DNA from: Desulforamulus reducens MI-1
Lineage (GTDB): Bacteria > Bacillota > Desulfotomaculia > Desulfotomaculales > Desulfotomaculaceae
Reading direction: 5' to 3'
Length of the DNA stretch: 64,000 nt
Assembly: GCF_000016165.1 (NCBI RefSeq)
Contig: NC_009253.1
Span: forward strand, 3,235,484 to 3,299,483
Positions 44,549 through 53,651 of the stretch are shown here, piece after piece. The first letter of the stretch is position 1, and every line of letters starts with the position of its first letter. The notes under the pieces are model-generated. The model ran no database searches, was not told where the DNA came from, and was given only the letters and a program-made list of their open reading frames with translations. A program made the translations under genes and the position numbers.

Positions 44549-45490
44549 TCATTTTTTCGCATACTTCATCATTGTTATTAACGAATAAATTGCATTAAAT
44601 AATCTGAGGCAATCTGCATCACCTAATTCTTTATCAGTTCTCCCGTGCAAAATCCAATGCCTATTCAGTTTATCTGGTTCATCCTTATCAAATTCAGATT
44701 TCTTATATAATTCACTAATAAAATTTAAAAATGATACCCAAACCAAATGGTTAATTATCTTCTTATCATTTTTAGTTTCATCCATATGATATCTACATAT
44801 TCTAATCATCATAATATCATTTTCACTATCTCCAAACTTACTTAAAACCCCTTCAAGAATTGTGATTAATGCTGTTGCGCTGATTGAAAATCTCCCTTCA
44901 TTAAATGTATCTACGCATTCAAAAAACAACTTCTTTTGAGTGTTACTTAAATTACTTCGCTTAACATGTTTAGTTAATGTTGCAAATTTCCTTGGGTCAT
45001 AATACTTCTTGAAAAAAGAATCTAGCACTTCTATATCAACTTTTTTACCAATCAATGAGTCCAGTTTACTTAAACCCATACTCATCGGTATAGTCCAACC
45101 GTTCTTTCCGATTAATATAGCAACATTTGAATACTCTTCATAAATTGTATCTAATCCTGATTTGATATCTTCCGTTGCAGGACCTTCAATATCTCCAAAA
45201 GGTAAGTCCCCATTATTTTTCAAAATGTTGGCAAAAATTTCTTCGCGTCTTTTTTGACGTTCTTTTTTAGGTAATCTGCTAAGCCTTAACTCAAGTTTTT
45301 TGGCTACTAATTGACTAAAACTATTATAAGTTTTTTCTGCTTGACCTTCTGTAATATTGAATTCCTTTGCCGCACTCGCAAAAACAAGCTTGTCATGTTT
45401 AGATGGATAATACTTTCCATCCTTCGCCTTCATATCATCATACAGGTTTTCTATGTACTCATATATTCGACCATTTTCAATCTTAGACAT
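44549..45490 (-). CDS. hypothetical protein with HEPN-like C-terminal helix
   Basis: A 313-residue helical protein. The C-terminal part (from about 205: FNEGRFSISATALITILEGV) and NRHWILHGRTDK near residue 285 match the pattern Rx4-6H of HEPN superfamily RNases (here R-HWIL-HG). Similar 'RHxxxHG' proteins occur near phage-defence genes. The N-terminal half (DKLVFASAAKEFNITEGQAE) is unrecognised. AGGGGGG precedes the ATG. Gene is on the minus strand between the pRiA4b-like gene and further unknowns. Confidence 0.55.
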   Translation of the reverse strand: MSKIENGRIYEYIENLYDDMKAKDGKYYPSKHDKLVFASAAKEFNITEGQAEKTYNSFSQLVAKKLELRLSRLPKKERQKRREEIFANILKNNGDLPFGDIEGPATEDIKSGLDTIYEEYSNVAILIGKNGWTIPMSMGLSKLDSLIGKKVDIEVLDSFFKKYYDPRKFATLTKHVKRSNLSNTQKKLFFECVDTFNEGRFSISATALITILEGVLSKFGDSENDIMMIRICRYHMDETKNDKKIINHLVWVSFLNFISELYKKSEFDKDEPDKLNRHWILHGRTDKELGDADCLRLFNAIYSLITMMKYAKK

Positions 45491-45525
45491 ATTACCCCCC
45501 TAAAGCGACACAAATTAGATTACCA

Positions 45526-46437
45526 TCATCTATAGAACCGTTTTTGCTCTACCTTTTTGATTTCTCTTTCGAGCTTTCCCTGCATCTTATTAAATCTGTA
45601 TTCCCATTTTCTTTTCTCTTCCGATGACATGGTATCCCGCCGCAAGTCTTCCTTGTAGGCCGGGAACATTTCAACCTTCCCCTGCTCGTTCTCATAACCA
45701 ATTTGCGACAGGCCAAGAAGCGCATCAGCAAATTCATTCTCAATAAAGGTAACTTTGATTTTTCCTTCAATCAACTCAGGATTATTGTATAGATTTACGT
45801 AAAATTTCATATTGTTATTGACTGCAAAGTCATCTAAAGGCCTTCGCTTTTCTCCATCAGACGGCAAGAAATTCTCATATTTTTGTACGCCAGTAATCAT
45901 ATTGTTTGTTGCATAAAACTCAAATGAATTTGCCAACAGCCTTAAACTTAGTACAGGCCATTTTTCCATAAACCCTTCATAATTAAAATCGATATGGGCT
46001 AGATAAAATTCCGCTACATTGGAAGCCTCCATATCGAATGCAACATGTTCTTTGGGCTTTGGTTTGTAGTTCTTTGCTACAGAATTTGGTGGTATTTCTA
46101 CCCTCATAAATGGAATGGGAAATACTTTATATATCGACGGATCTACTAACCGATACAGTGGAAGAGGCTTGTACTTCGGATGATTTTTCTTTTCTTTTAG
46201 ATGGATAACTGTAGGCTTAAATGCAGTACTTCTATGATATGAGATTTCCCAACTCGTCATATCCTCTAACTCAAGCTTAACCGGCGCTTTTGAAAGAAAC
46301 GGATACATATTCACTTCGTAGTCATTCTTAGAAAAACTAATCTTAAAGTCATAGTCTCCTGAAGCATCCATATTGAAGGGGATAATCCTTCCAATATCTT
46401 TACCGTTTTTGATAATCGCTACTTTTTCTAATTGCAT
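45526..46437 (-). CDS. hypothetical 303-residue protein
   Basis: No family recognised. It is soluble, with beta-rich N-terminal half (VAIIKNGKDIGRIIPFNMDA, GDYDFKISFSKNDYEVNMYP) and a charged helical C-terminus (SSEEKRKWEYRFNKMQGKLE). GGGGTGA lies upstream of the ATG. The sequence is well formed, with no signs of decay. It lies between the HEPN-like gene and the zinc-motif protein, all on the minus strand. Confidence 0.6.
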   Translation of the reverse strand: MQLEKVAIIKNGKDIGRIIPFNMDASGDYDFKISFSKNDYEVNMYPFLSKAPVKLELEDMTSWEISYHRSTAFKPTVIHLKEKKNHPKYKPLPLYRLVDPSIYKVFPIPFMRVEIPPNSVAKNYKPKPKEHVAFDMEASNVAEFYLAHIDFNYEGFMEKWPVLSLRLLANSFEFYATNNMITGVQKYENFLPSDGEKRRPLDDFAVNNNMKFYVNLYNNPELIEGKIKVTFIENEFADALLGLSQIGYENEQGKVEMFPAYKEDLRRDTMSSEEKRKWEYRFNKMQGKLEREIKKVEQKRFYR

Positions 46438-46480
46438 TTAAAGATTCACCCCACCGCTACCAACACTCGAACCAATTGCC

Positions 46481-47113
46481 TCACTCATCCATATCCCTAT
46501 GTCCGGTCATCTCCTCATCAACCCAGTCTTCCTCTTCATACACCATACCGTTTCTGCCTGGAACTTTTCTCACCGGCCCTGCCTTATAAAGTTTGCAAGA
46601 CAAAGGACCGTAACAGAAAGTCTCAAACCGGTACTTACGCTTTCCAGGATTCCAGTGATCAACAATAATTTCTACAGGCATCCGGCATCCCCATATGCAT
46701 GTGGTGCATTTACTGGCATAAGTCCTGGCAGCTAACCGCCGGTGGCCCCTCTCTCTGTAGACTTCGAGATCAGGTGGTATGGTTTCCCAAGGTGGAGGAC
46801 TTGAATTATCATTATCTACATGGCCAATTTTCTTCAACTTGGATGCTTTATAAAACTCAACCGGCTCCAGCCTTTCATCTGCAACAGGAAGGCACTCGCC
46901 GGTGATTTCATCTCCAACCTTAAACTGATGCTTCTGCTGGGCGGCTTTACCGATGCCTACTGAGAAATCTCGTTCAGTACCGTCAATCCAACCTTTAATA
47001 AAAAGAGAATAACCGAGATAGTTATGTGACCGCTCATCAAATGAACGTATCAGCCTGATTCTCGGTTGAATTGATATGATTATTCCTTTGAAAGATATCT
47101 TTGAATTGGTCAT
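46481..47113 (-). CDS. hypothetical protein with OB-like N-terminus and Cys cluster
   Basis: A 210-residue protein. The N-terminal half has an OB-fold look (SFKGIIISIQPRIRLIRSFD, QFKVGDEITGECLPV). A probable zinc site follows (SKCTTCIWGCRMPVE, then FCYGPLSC). Charged tail with many Glu. It resembles conserved hypothetical proteins of bacterial islands, but no function is known to me. Confidence 0.6.
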   Translation of the reverse strand: MTNSKISFKGIIISIQPRIRLIRSFDERSHNYLGYSLFIKGWIDGTERDFSVGIGKAAQQKHQFKVGDEITGECLPVADERLEPVEFYKASKLKKIGHVDNDNSSPPPWETIPPDLEVYRERGHRRLAARTYASKCTTCIWGCRMPVEIIVDHWNPGKRKYRFETFCYGPLSCKLYKAGPVRKVPGRNGMVYEEEDWVDEEMTGHRDMDE

Positions 47114-47140
47114 TATATAGTACCTCGGTTTTCAGATAGC

Positions 47141-47383
47141 TTACTCAGAAACTTCATAATCCTCGGAATGATCACTTTCCCCCGTAATACAAGTAAAACA
47201 ACCATCAAATCCAACAATAGCACTTCCTGCTGCCCATATCGGTTGACCACAATCTCCACAGACAGCTCCGGCCTTTTTTCTACTTAGTGCTGTCTTTAAA
47301 TTTGATTTTATCTCGTTAAACTTTTCTCCAGGGTTGTTCTCAACATACATCTTTGCAAATTTTTCAACTGTAATTTTAATCAT
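47141..47383 (-). CDS. small zinc-ribbon-like protein
   Basis: An 80-residue protein. ATG 47383 has GAGGAG 7 bases upstream; the open frame extends further but lacks a ribosome site. Two Cys pairs, CGDC and CFTC, about 20 residues apart, form a likely zinc ribbon (AGAVCGDCGQPIW, GFDGCFTCITG). N-terminal half is helical. Unknown role. Confidence 0.55.
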   Translation of the reverse strand: MIKITVEKFAKMYVENNPGEKFNEIKSNLKTALSRKKAGAVCGDCGQPIWAAGSAIVGFDGCFTCITGESDHSEDYEVSE

Positions 47384-47469
47384 TCTATTTCTCCTCTGTC
47401 GCAGTAACTTCTTTATAATACCTCTGTTTCCTTCGTCGCAATTAATGGCCAAAAAACTTCCCTTTTATT

Positions 47470-48063
47470 TTACCGCTTACCCACATCTAACTCATTGGGA
47501 GTATATCCATTATTTTGCCAAATCCGGGTGTTATTAGCTAAATTTCTTATCAGTCTCATCAGTTCATCCGCTTGCTTAGCATTCTTAAATCTAATCTTTT
47601 TCTCCTCAAAAAGCAGATGTAAATTCTCCATGGCTCTAAAAGACTCACAGTGCATTTGAATCTCTCTAGCTACATCCTCTGCTTTCGATTTGCGCCAAAA
47701 CATCTTTTTTAGGAATTGTAATAGCTCCTCATACTCTTTATTAACTTCAAAGTAATTTACATCTTTGTACTTTAAAAGTTCTTCTTTTTCTGGTATGTAA
47801 TAGGGCTTTCCCTCTTTTGCACGTAATTCTTCATCAAAGTAAGAACCTGCAACCATAATGCTTAGGTAAACAAAATAATCCTTATGTACGGTGATTTGTC
47901 GATGATTGATTAAGTAATCCTTTTTTTCTTTGATAATATATTCCATGCTCTTATCATCAATCTTATCATCATTTTGCTGGTTGTAAATCTCTTGAACTTT
48001 GTCTTTATGCACTACACCATATAAATTTGTCAGTGCCTGAATATAATCCATTACTTTATCCAT
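47470..48063 (-). CDS. hypothetical 197-residue protein
   Basis: A helical protein starting MDKVMDYIQALTNLYGVVHK. The C-terminal RIWQNNGYTPNEL resembles the end of the domain that precedes SEC-C motifs in long hypothetical proteins of Firmicutes; the SEC-C zinc part is absent, so the gene may be shortened. AAAGGA precedes ATG 48063. Last upstream gene of the minus-strand unknown cluster. Confidence 0.55.
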   Translation of the reverse strand: MDKVMDYIQALTNLYGVVHKDKVQEIYNQQNDDKIDDKSMEYIIKEKKDYLINHRQITVHKDYFVYLSIMVAGSYFDEELRAKEGKPYYIPEKEELLKYKDVNYFEVNKEYEELLQFLKKMFWRKSKAEDVAREIQMHCESFRAMENLHLLFEEKKIRFKNAKQADELMRLIRNLANNTRIWQNNGYTPNELDVGKR

Positions 48064-48166
48064 GAAAAACGTCCTTTCAAACAAAGCAAAAAATATTGTC
48101 ATTGAACTCCTTTATAGCCCCTTATATAATTAGAATTAAACCATTGGGGGGGGGAGGCTAGTCTCT

Positions 48167-49261
48167 ATGAATATTAAATCTGTGTTTTCCTTTTTTAAAG
48201 AATGGATTGTCATCAGTATTCAATTCATCAGCACCTTTTTTATGACATCCACTGCTAAAAACTTTGAAATTATAGCCCTCAGAAGCCAGCTTTCATTGTT
48301 TCAGCAGCAAGTAGAAAATAAAAAGATATCAAAACCCAGATGTACACCTGTATTTCGGCAGCTGTGGGTTTTACTATCTAAAGTTTTTATAAACTGGAAA
48401 TCCAACTTGATCTTAGTAAAACCAGAAACTGTCATTCGCTGGCATGAAACAGCATTTAAGTTTCATTGGAAATCTAAATCAAAGAAAACCGGGCGGCCTA
48501 CAATACCTACTGAAACAATCAAACTTATTAAAAAGATTCATAAGGAGAATCCATTACTTTCCCCTGAGAAAATACGAGAAGTCCTCATTTCAATGAACGT
48601 TATAAATCCACCTGCCCCAAACACAATAGCCAAATACATCTCATACACTCGTAAACCGCCGTCCGAGCGCCAGGTCCAATCGTGGAAAACCTTTCTTAAA
48701 AATCATAGCAAAGAAATATGGGCAATGGACTTTTTTACTGTTCCTACCTTATTATTCAAAGTATTATATGTTTTAATAATTATTAATCACGGCACCCGGA
48801 AAATTGAGCATTTTGCAGTTACCTGTAATCCAAATTTAAAGTGGCTTAAACAACAAATCCGAAATGCTACCCCTTACGACCATAAACCCCAATACCTCAT
48901 TCACGATAACAATCCGGTATTTGTTTCAAAAGATTTTAAAACCTTCTTAGCTTCGTCTGGAATTAGGTCTAAAAGAATATCTAAACGCTCTCCCTGGCAA
49001 AATGGTATAGCAGAGCGGTCTATTGGAATTATAAGGCAAGAACTGTTAAACTACATCATTCCATTTAATGAAAAACATCTACACAGACTGCTTAGAGAAT
49101 ACATACACGAGTACTATAATACACATCGCACTCATCAAGGCATAAATGGTAAAACACCAATACCGCTTCCTACATATCTACCTACAAAAGCTAGTAAGAC
49201 CAAACTTAAAGCAACTCCTGTTCTCGGCGGTCTATATCACACTTACAAGAAAGTTGCTTAA
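48167..49261 (+). CDS. DDE integrase/transposase (rve fold)
   Basis: A 364-residue integrase-core transposase. N-terminal helix-turn-helix region, then LVKPETVIRWHETAFKFHWK and the catalytic triad: Asp in EIWAMDFFTVPT, Asp in YLIHDNNPVF and Glu in NGIAERSIGIIRQE. A Gly/Arg linker (KSKKTGRPTIP) is typical of this transposase group. GGGAGG precedes the ATG. Terminal repeats could not be identified. Confidence 0.85.
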   Translation: MNIKSVFSFFKEWIVISIQFISTFFMTSTAKNFEIIALRSQLSLFQQQVENKKISKPRCTPVFRQLWVLLSKVFINWKSNLILVKPETVIRWHETAFKFHWKSKSKKTGRPTIPTETIKLIKKIHKENPLLSPEKIREVLISMNVINPPAPNTIAKYISYTRKPPSERQVQSWKTFLKNHSKEIWAMDFFTVPTLLFKVLYVLIIINHGTRKIEHFAVTCNPNLKWLKQQIRNATPYDHKPQYLIHDNNPVFVSKDFKTFLASSGIRSKRISKRSPWQNGIAERSIGIIRQELLNYIIPFNEKHLHRLLREYIHEYYNTHRTHQGINGKTPIPLPTYLPTKASKTKLKATPVLGGLYHTYKKVA

Positions 49262-49352
49262 TTAAAATTACCAAAGTCTTGTTCCTCTAATAAAAGGCTT
49301 ATTATTATCCTAATGATAGGCTTATTTTCTACTGTCTACATTTTTCTCAAAT

Positions 49353-49396
49353 AAAGCAAAATGCAACCTTTTATCGGTTGATTTGCTTTTTTTATT
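49353..49396 (+). terminator. terminator after the transposase gene
   Basis: AAAGCAAA-ATGCAACC and GGTTGA-TTTGCTTT form a stem with a short loop, followed by TTTTTATTT. Confidence 0.65.
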
Positions 49397-49482
49397 TATC
49401 TTAAATTGTAATTTACTTCTATTTTTGTGGCATTATTTGTCAATCAATCTACCCCGATGGACTTTTTGAAGGCGACAGCCTT

Positions 49483-50514
49483 TTACTTCACCTTATAATA
49501 CTCAACATACCAGTCCGCAAACCTCTGCAGCCCTTCTTCTATTGAAGTTTCAGGCTTAAATCCTACTGCTTCCTGCAATAAATCAGTTGAGGCATAAGTA
49601 GCAGGCACATCACCCGCCTTTATAGGTTCAAAAATCTTGTCAAATACTACCTCCCTGCCGATTGTTTTGCTTAAAGCTTTCTCCAACGTTTCTATAAATA
49701 CCATCAGCTTTTCAGGGCTGTTGTTTCCAATATTAAAAACTCGATGGGGAATAGCATCAGTAGGTGCATTACTCAGCAGCCGTTCTACACCCTCTACAAT
49801 ATCATCAATATATGTAAAGTCTCGATAAAGGTCATTCTCAAAATCACCATTGTTAAATATTCTAATAGGCTCGCCTTTAAAGTACTTGTCAGTAAATCCG
49901 AAATATGCCATATCCGGCCTGCCCATAGGGCCATAAACAGTGAAAAATCTAAGTCCCGTTGCCGGTATTTTATAAAGATGACTATATGTGTGGGCCATCA
50001 ATTCATTGGACTTTTTGGTAGCAGCATAGAGTGATACAGGATGATCAACAAAGTCAGTTTCCTCAAATGGCACCTTTTTATTAGCCCCGTAAACAGAACT
50101 GGATGATGCATACACAAGATGGTTAACCGGATTATATCTGCAGGCTTCAAGGATATTATAAAAGCCAATAGTATTGCTTTGAATATATGCATCCGGATTC
50201 TCTAAGGAATAGCGCACCCCGGCTTGGGCAGCTAGATTAACCACAATATTAGGCTTATACTCTTCAAAGATCTTCATAATCATAGCTTTATCTGAGATGT
50301 CGCCCTTGATGGAGATAAACTTCTCAAAGGGTTTGAGCAACTTTAAACGAGCATACTTTAAGTTAACATCATAATAATCATTGATATTGTCAACACCAAT
50401 TACTCGACAGCCCTGCTCTAGCAGTAGTTTGGATAGAAAATACCCGATAAAACCTGCCGCCCCGGTGATTAGATAAGTCTTTGTTTTGTCTATTTCTTTA
50501 TAATCCAGTCTCAT
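49483..50514 (-). CDS. UDP-glucuronate 4-epimerase-like enzyme
   Basis: A 343-residue extended SDR. NAD-binding [36 protein letters not shown] and ASSSSVYGANKKVPF are typical of UDP-glucuronate 4-epimerases (UDP-galacturonate formation). Catalytic Tyr-Lys in YAATKKSNELMAH; RFFTVYGPMGRPDMA is diagnostic. Substrate comes from Ugd, encoded just upstream. A second, decayed gene of the same kind lies at 58311-59380. Confidence 0.9.
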   Translation of the reverse strand: MRLDYKEIDKTKTYLITGAAGFIGYFLSKLLLEQGCRVIGVDNINDYYDVNLKYARLKLLKPFEKFISIKGDISDKAMIMKIFEEYKPNIVVNLAAQAGVRYSLENPDAYIQSNTIGFYNILEACRYNPVNHLVYASSSSVYGANKKVPFEETDFVDHPVSLYAATKKSNELMAHTYSHLYKIPATGLRFFTVYGPMGRPDMAYFGFTDKYFKGEPIRIFNNGDFENDLYRDFTYIDDIVEGVERLLSNAPTDAIPHRVFNIGNNSPEKLMVFIETLEKALSKTIGREVVFDKIFEPIKAGDVPATYASTDLLQEAVGFKPETSIEEGLQRFADWYVEYYKVK

Positions 50515-50537
50515 GTAAATTGTTTTCTCCTTTATAA

Positions 50538-51911
50538 TTAAGCGCTATATAGGCAGTGGGTTGTGTTATGTGTATTACTTAACTTTATATTTTTATTTTC
50601 CACAGCCTGTCTACCAATAGAATAATACTCCACTCCCGCATCCTTCATCTCTTGGATTTCATATATATTTCTGCCGTCATATACCAGCGGCGTACGCATC
50701 ATACTTTGATAGACTTCCGGCTTAACTGCTTTAATCTCGTCCCATTCGGTGAAGATGAAGCAGACATTAGCACCTGAAAGCGCCTCCTCCGGTTTCTTTA
50801 CATACTTAATTTTATACTCATTCTCCGGAAACTTCTGCCTAAAGTTATCGCTACCCACGGGGTCATAAGCATATACTTGTGCCCCTCGCTCCAACAAAAG
50901 CGGAATATTCTCAAGGGACGGCGCTTCCCGCAAATCATCTGTTCCGGGCTTAAAGGTTAACCCTAACACTGCCACTTTCAGACCATCAAAAGTAATCAAC
51001 CTGTTCGAAGCCTTCCTATATAATATTGTCTTCTGGTCATCATTCACCGTAATAGCAGCCTTTACCGTCCTCAGCTCATAGCCGTTTTGTCTAGCCAGAT
51101 AATCTAGTGCCTTGGTATCCTTGGGGAAGCAGCTTCCACCGTAGCCGATACCGGCATTTAAGAACTTACTGCCAATACGCTCATCGAATGACATTCCTCG
51201 TGCTACGTCCTGTATATCTGCGCCTACCAGCTCACAAAGATTAGCGATGTCGTTCATGTATGATATTTTCAATGCCAGGAAGTCGTTGGCAGCATATTTG
51301 ATCATCTCCGCCGACCTCCTGCTAACCGATACAATTGGTAGATTAAATGGTTCATATATTTTCATGAGCATTTCTTCAGCCCATTTACTGTCGGTACCGA
51401 TAATGATTCTCGCCGCCTCCAGAGTATCGCGTACCGCTGTGCCCTGGGCTAGAAATTCAGGGTTGCTAGCTACTTCTACCCTAACATCATTAATTAGGAA
51501 ATCATTTATAAACTGCTCCACTTTGTCATTTGTACCAACAGGAACTGTTGATTTAACCACCACCAGGCAATCCTTTTCTATGGTTTCCGCTATTTGCCTT
51601 GCCACGGTAGCTATGTAGGAAAGGTTGGCGGAACCGTCCGGCTGTTCAGGAGTACCTACACCGATGAATATGGCGTCTGCGTCTTTGTAGGCTTGGATAT
51701 AGTCTGTGGTGAAATTGAGCCTACCAGCAGCATAATTCTTTTGCATTAACTCCTCCAACCCTGCTTCATAAATAGGAGAGATGCCTTGCTTAAGTATATT
51801 AACTTTTTGTTCATCGATATCGACACAGGTGACTTGATGGCCAACTTCGGCGAAACATACTCCGGCTACTAGTCCAACGTAGCCTGTTCCGACTACTGAG
51901 ATTTTATACAT
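50538..51911 (-). CDS. ugd: UDP-glucose 6-dehydrogenase
   Basis: Oxidises UDP-glucose to UDP-glucuronate. A 457-residue enzyme: N-terminal GTGYVGLVAGVCFAEVGHQV, catalytic Cys in GIGYGGSCFPKDTKAL, and FIFTEWDEIK near the C-terminus. The extra C-terminal tail after VEYYSIGR is longer than usual (ENKNIKLSNTHNTTHCLYSA). Operon with the epimerase (24-base gap). Confidence 0.95.
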   Translation of the reverse strand: MYKISVVGTGYVGLVAGVCFAEVGHQVTCVDIDEQKVNILKQGISPIYEAGLEELMQKNYAAGRLNFTTDYIQAYKDADAIFIGVGTPEQPDGSANLSYIATVARQIAETIEKDCLVVVKSTVPVGTNDKVEQFINDFLINDVRVEVASNPEFLAQGTAVRDTLEAARIIIGTDSKWAEEMLMKIYEPFNLPIVSVSRRSAEMIKYAANDFLALKISYMNDIANLCELVGADIQDVARGMSFDERIGSKFLNAGIGYGGSCFPKDTKALDYLARQNGYELRTVKAAITVNDDQKTILYRKASNRLITFDGLKVAVLGLTFKPGTDDLREAPSLENIPLLLERGAQVYAYDPVGSDNFRQKFPENEYKIKYVKKPEEALSGANVCFIFTEWDEIKAVKPEVYQSMMRTPLVYDGRNIYEIQEMKDAGVEYYSIGRQAVENKNIKLSNTHNTTHCLYSA

Positions 51912-52029
51912 AGTGCTATAAACCTTCCTTTACTTTATATATTTAAATGTTAAAATCTGTTTATATCATTCAACATACAGTTGAGAATATGCTTGATTTA
52001 TCGATTGAAATGGGAAGACTTGATTATAA

Positions 52030-52123
52030 TGATTTATTAATTAAACTGTTAACGTAGTGAGGGTTTATCTCCTTTTGGTAGTTTTTGGTACGGCTCAGGC
52101 TAGGCCCAAAAACTACTCGAGCA
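52030..52123 (+). repeat. REP-like element, type C, copy 3 (covaried stem)
   Basis: Decayed left flank, CTCCTTTT, stem GGTAGTTTTTGG with CCAAAAACTACT, CGAGCA end. The stem differs from type C copy 1 (GGTAAGTTTTGGG) on both arms, keeping the pairing. It ends 28 bases before the stop of the 155-residue gene. Confidence 0.75.
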
Positions 52124-52151
52124 TGCCAATACCTAAAACCTTGTCGAGAAT

Positions 52152-52619
52152 TTACTGTGTTTCATTTTTTGCCCGGAGAGTTGCGCACCATGCATTTAGC
52201 CCAATTCTTGCTATTGTAAATAATATTAATGCAATAATTGGAGCAATAAACGCAGAAGAAGTCCCTACTATAGGAGAGATTTTTACAGAAATTAGTCCAA
52301 TTATATATGTATGTCCAGCATTAAATTGCTCCAGTAGTTTTTTCCTATCCTCTTCGTATTTAGCTTGTTCACAAAAAAAAGCTTCTACTTCTTCTTTAAG
52401 TTTTTCATAGAAAAGACTACTACCTTGCTCTTTTCCTGCTGCTCCAAATGGGAAAGTATTTGCAGGGCCACTTGCAGAGAGCCATTGAATTGAAATTTCT
52501 TCTGGACTTTTACCACTATCTAATAAGGTATTTATTATATTCTTCTGATAAGGTTGAAGAGCACTAATCCATTCATCTGGATTTCCACTAAATAGTTCCT
52601 CAAGCTTACAGGTAGACAT
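52152..52619 (-). CDS. hypothetical protein with C-terminal membrane hairpin
   Basis: A 155-residue protein. The N-terminal soluble part (ELFSGNPDEWISALQPYQKN, SPEEISIQWLSASGPANTFP) is followed by a charged helix and two hydrophobic stretches (about 104-140; HTYIIGLISV, FIAPIIALILFTIARIG). It begins 4 bases after the trypsin-like protease stop, so the two are surely one unit. Not recognised; the protease is expected to act on it or near it. Confidence 0.6.
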   Translation of the reverse strand: MSTCKLEELFSGNPDEWISALQPYQKNIINTLLDSGKSPEEISIQWLSASGPANTFPFGAAGKEQGSSLFYEKLKEEVEAFFCEQAKYEEDRKKLLEQFNAGHTYIIGLISVKISPIVGTSSAFIAPIIALILFTIARIGLNAWCATLRAKNETQ

Positions 52620-52623
52620 ATAT

Positions 52624-53283
52624 TTATAACATCTCCTTAATATACTCTACGGAAATAGCATGAGTTGTTTGGTGTAACGTATGAGGGTCGACTCCGCCTA
52701 AAGAAATACCCCCACCGCCGCCGGGAGCGTATGATCCAATAAGCATAGCTACAACTGACATGTTTGTAGGGTTAAATATTGGGCTTCCAGATTGTCCGGG
52801 TCTGGCCTGAGTGTTTAATACAATATGTTTACTTTTTATACCACCTGATTCAATCAGCACCCTTGCACCAATTCTTGAATATTGCTCTGTAAAAACCAGC
52901 CTTCCATGATCGGCATGAGGAAATCCATATGTGACAACTGGAGAACCCGTAAATACTGTATCTGTTCCAGATAAGTTATAAGGAGGGGCAACATTACTAT
53001 CCACTGTTAATATGCTAATATCTTTAAAAGGATCAATTTCAGCTATCTTAACACCAAAATAACTTACACTCGTATCAGATGTGTCTTGATAATCATTTGT
53101 TGTTGAGGTTTTTGGTAATATCAAAACTAAGTTATTATCATCTACTCCGGTGATGTGTTTAGTTGTTACAAATTTACCCTTTGAAACGGCAAAAGATGTA
53201 CCTAGTAATGATAGGCCAGTTGTGGTAACTTTACCTACTGCAAGTATAAATTGATTTAATATCTGATTTAAAGAAACCGACAT
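52624..53283 (-). CDS. trypsin-like serine protease
   Basis: A 219-residue trypsin-fold protease. Catalytic triad: His in FVTTKHITGV, Asp in DPFKDISILTV and Ser in RPGQSGSPIFNP. No signal peptide, so probably cytoplasmic. GAGGAGAGG lies before ATG 53283; the open frame upstream (72 codons) is ignored. Standalone cytoplasmic trypsin-like proteases paired with a membrane or adaptor protein are often found in bacterial conflict systems; this role is inference. Confidence 0.82.
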   Translation of the reverse strand: MSVSLNQILNQFILAVGKVTTTGLSLLGTSFAVSKGKFVTTKHITGVDDNNLVLILPKTSTTNDYQDTSDTSVSYFGVKIAEIDPFKDISILTVDSNVAPPYNLSGTDTVFTGSPVVTYGFPHADHGRLVFTEQYSRIGARVLIESGGIKSKHIVLNTQARPGQSGSPIFNPTNMSVVAMLIGSYAPGGGGGISLGGVDPHTLHQTTHAISVEYIKEML

Positions 53284-53651
53284 TGTATTCCTCTCCTCAA
53301 TAAAGCAAAAATGATACTTACTCATTCTTTTCAATTTTGCACTTAACAATTGGACATAATGGAATGTATTAGACATCTTGTATTTGCATAAATATACAAG
53401 AAGTAAAATAAAATCACAAAATAAGTCGCCACAATGGATCTCCACATAAACCCTCGTGATTAACCCCCATGTCGCACTTGATCCGATTAACGGACCCACA
53501 TTCTTTCCTACCTAACAAAGGGGTGAAGACCAGGCAAGCTTGTAGACTGAATCATACCTATATATTGTGATGGTTTCCTTGTTACTGTTGTCAAGTGCCT
53601 TTACATAATAATGCTTACCGGAAATAAAAAAAATCCCCTGCTGGCTAATAC

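Noticed and set aside
46432-46905. Plus-strand frames over 46.4-46.9 kb
   Set aside because: Antisense to the OB/Cys-cluster protein, with no ribosome sites and low-complexity content.
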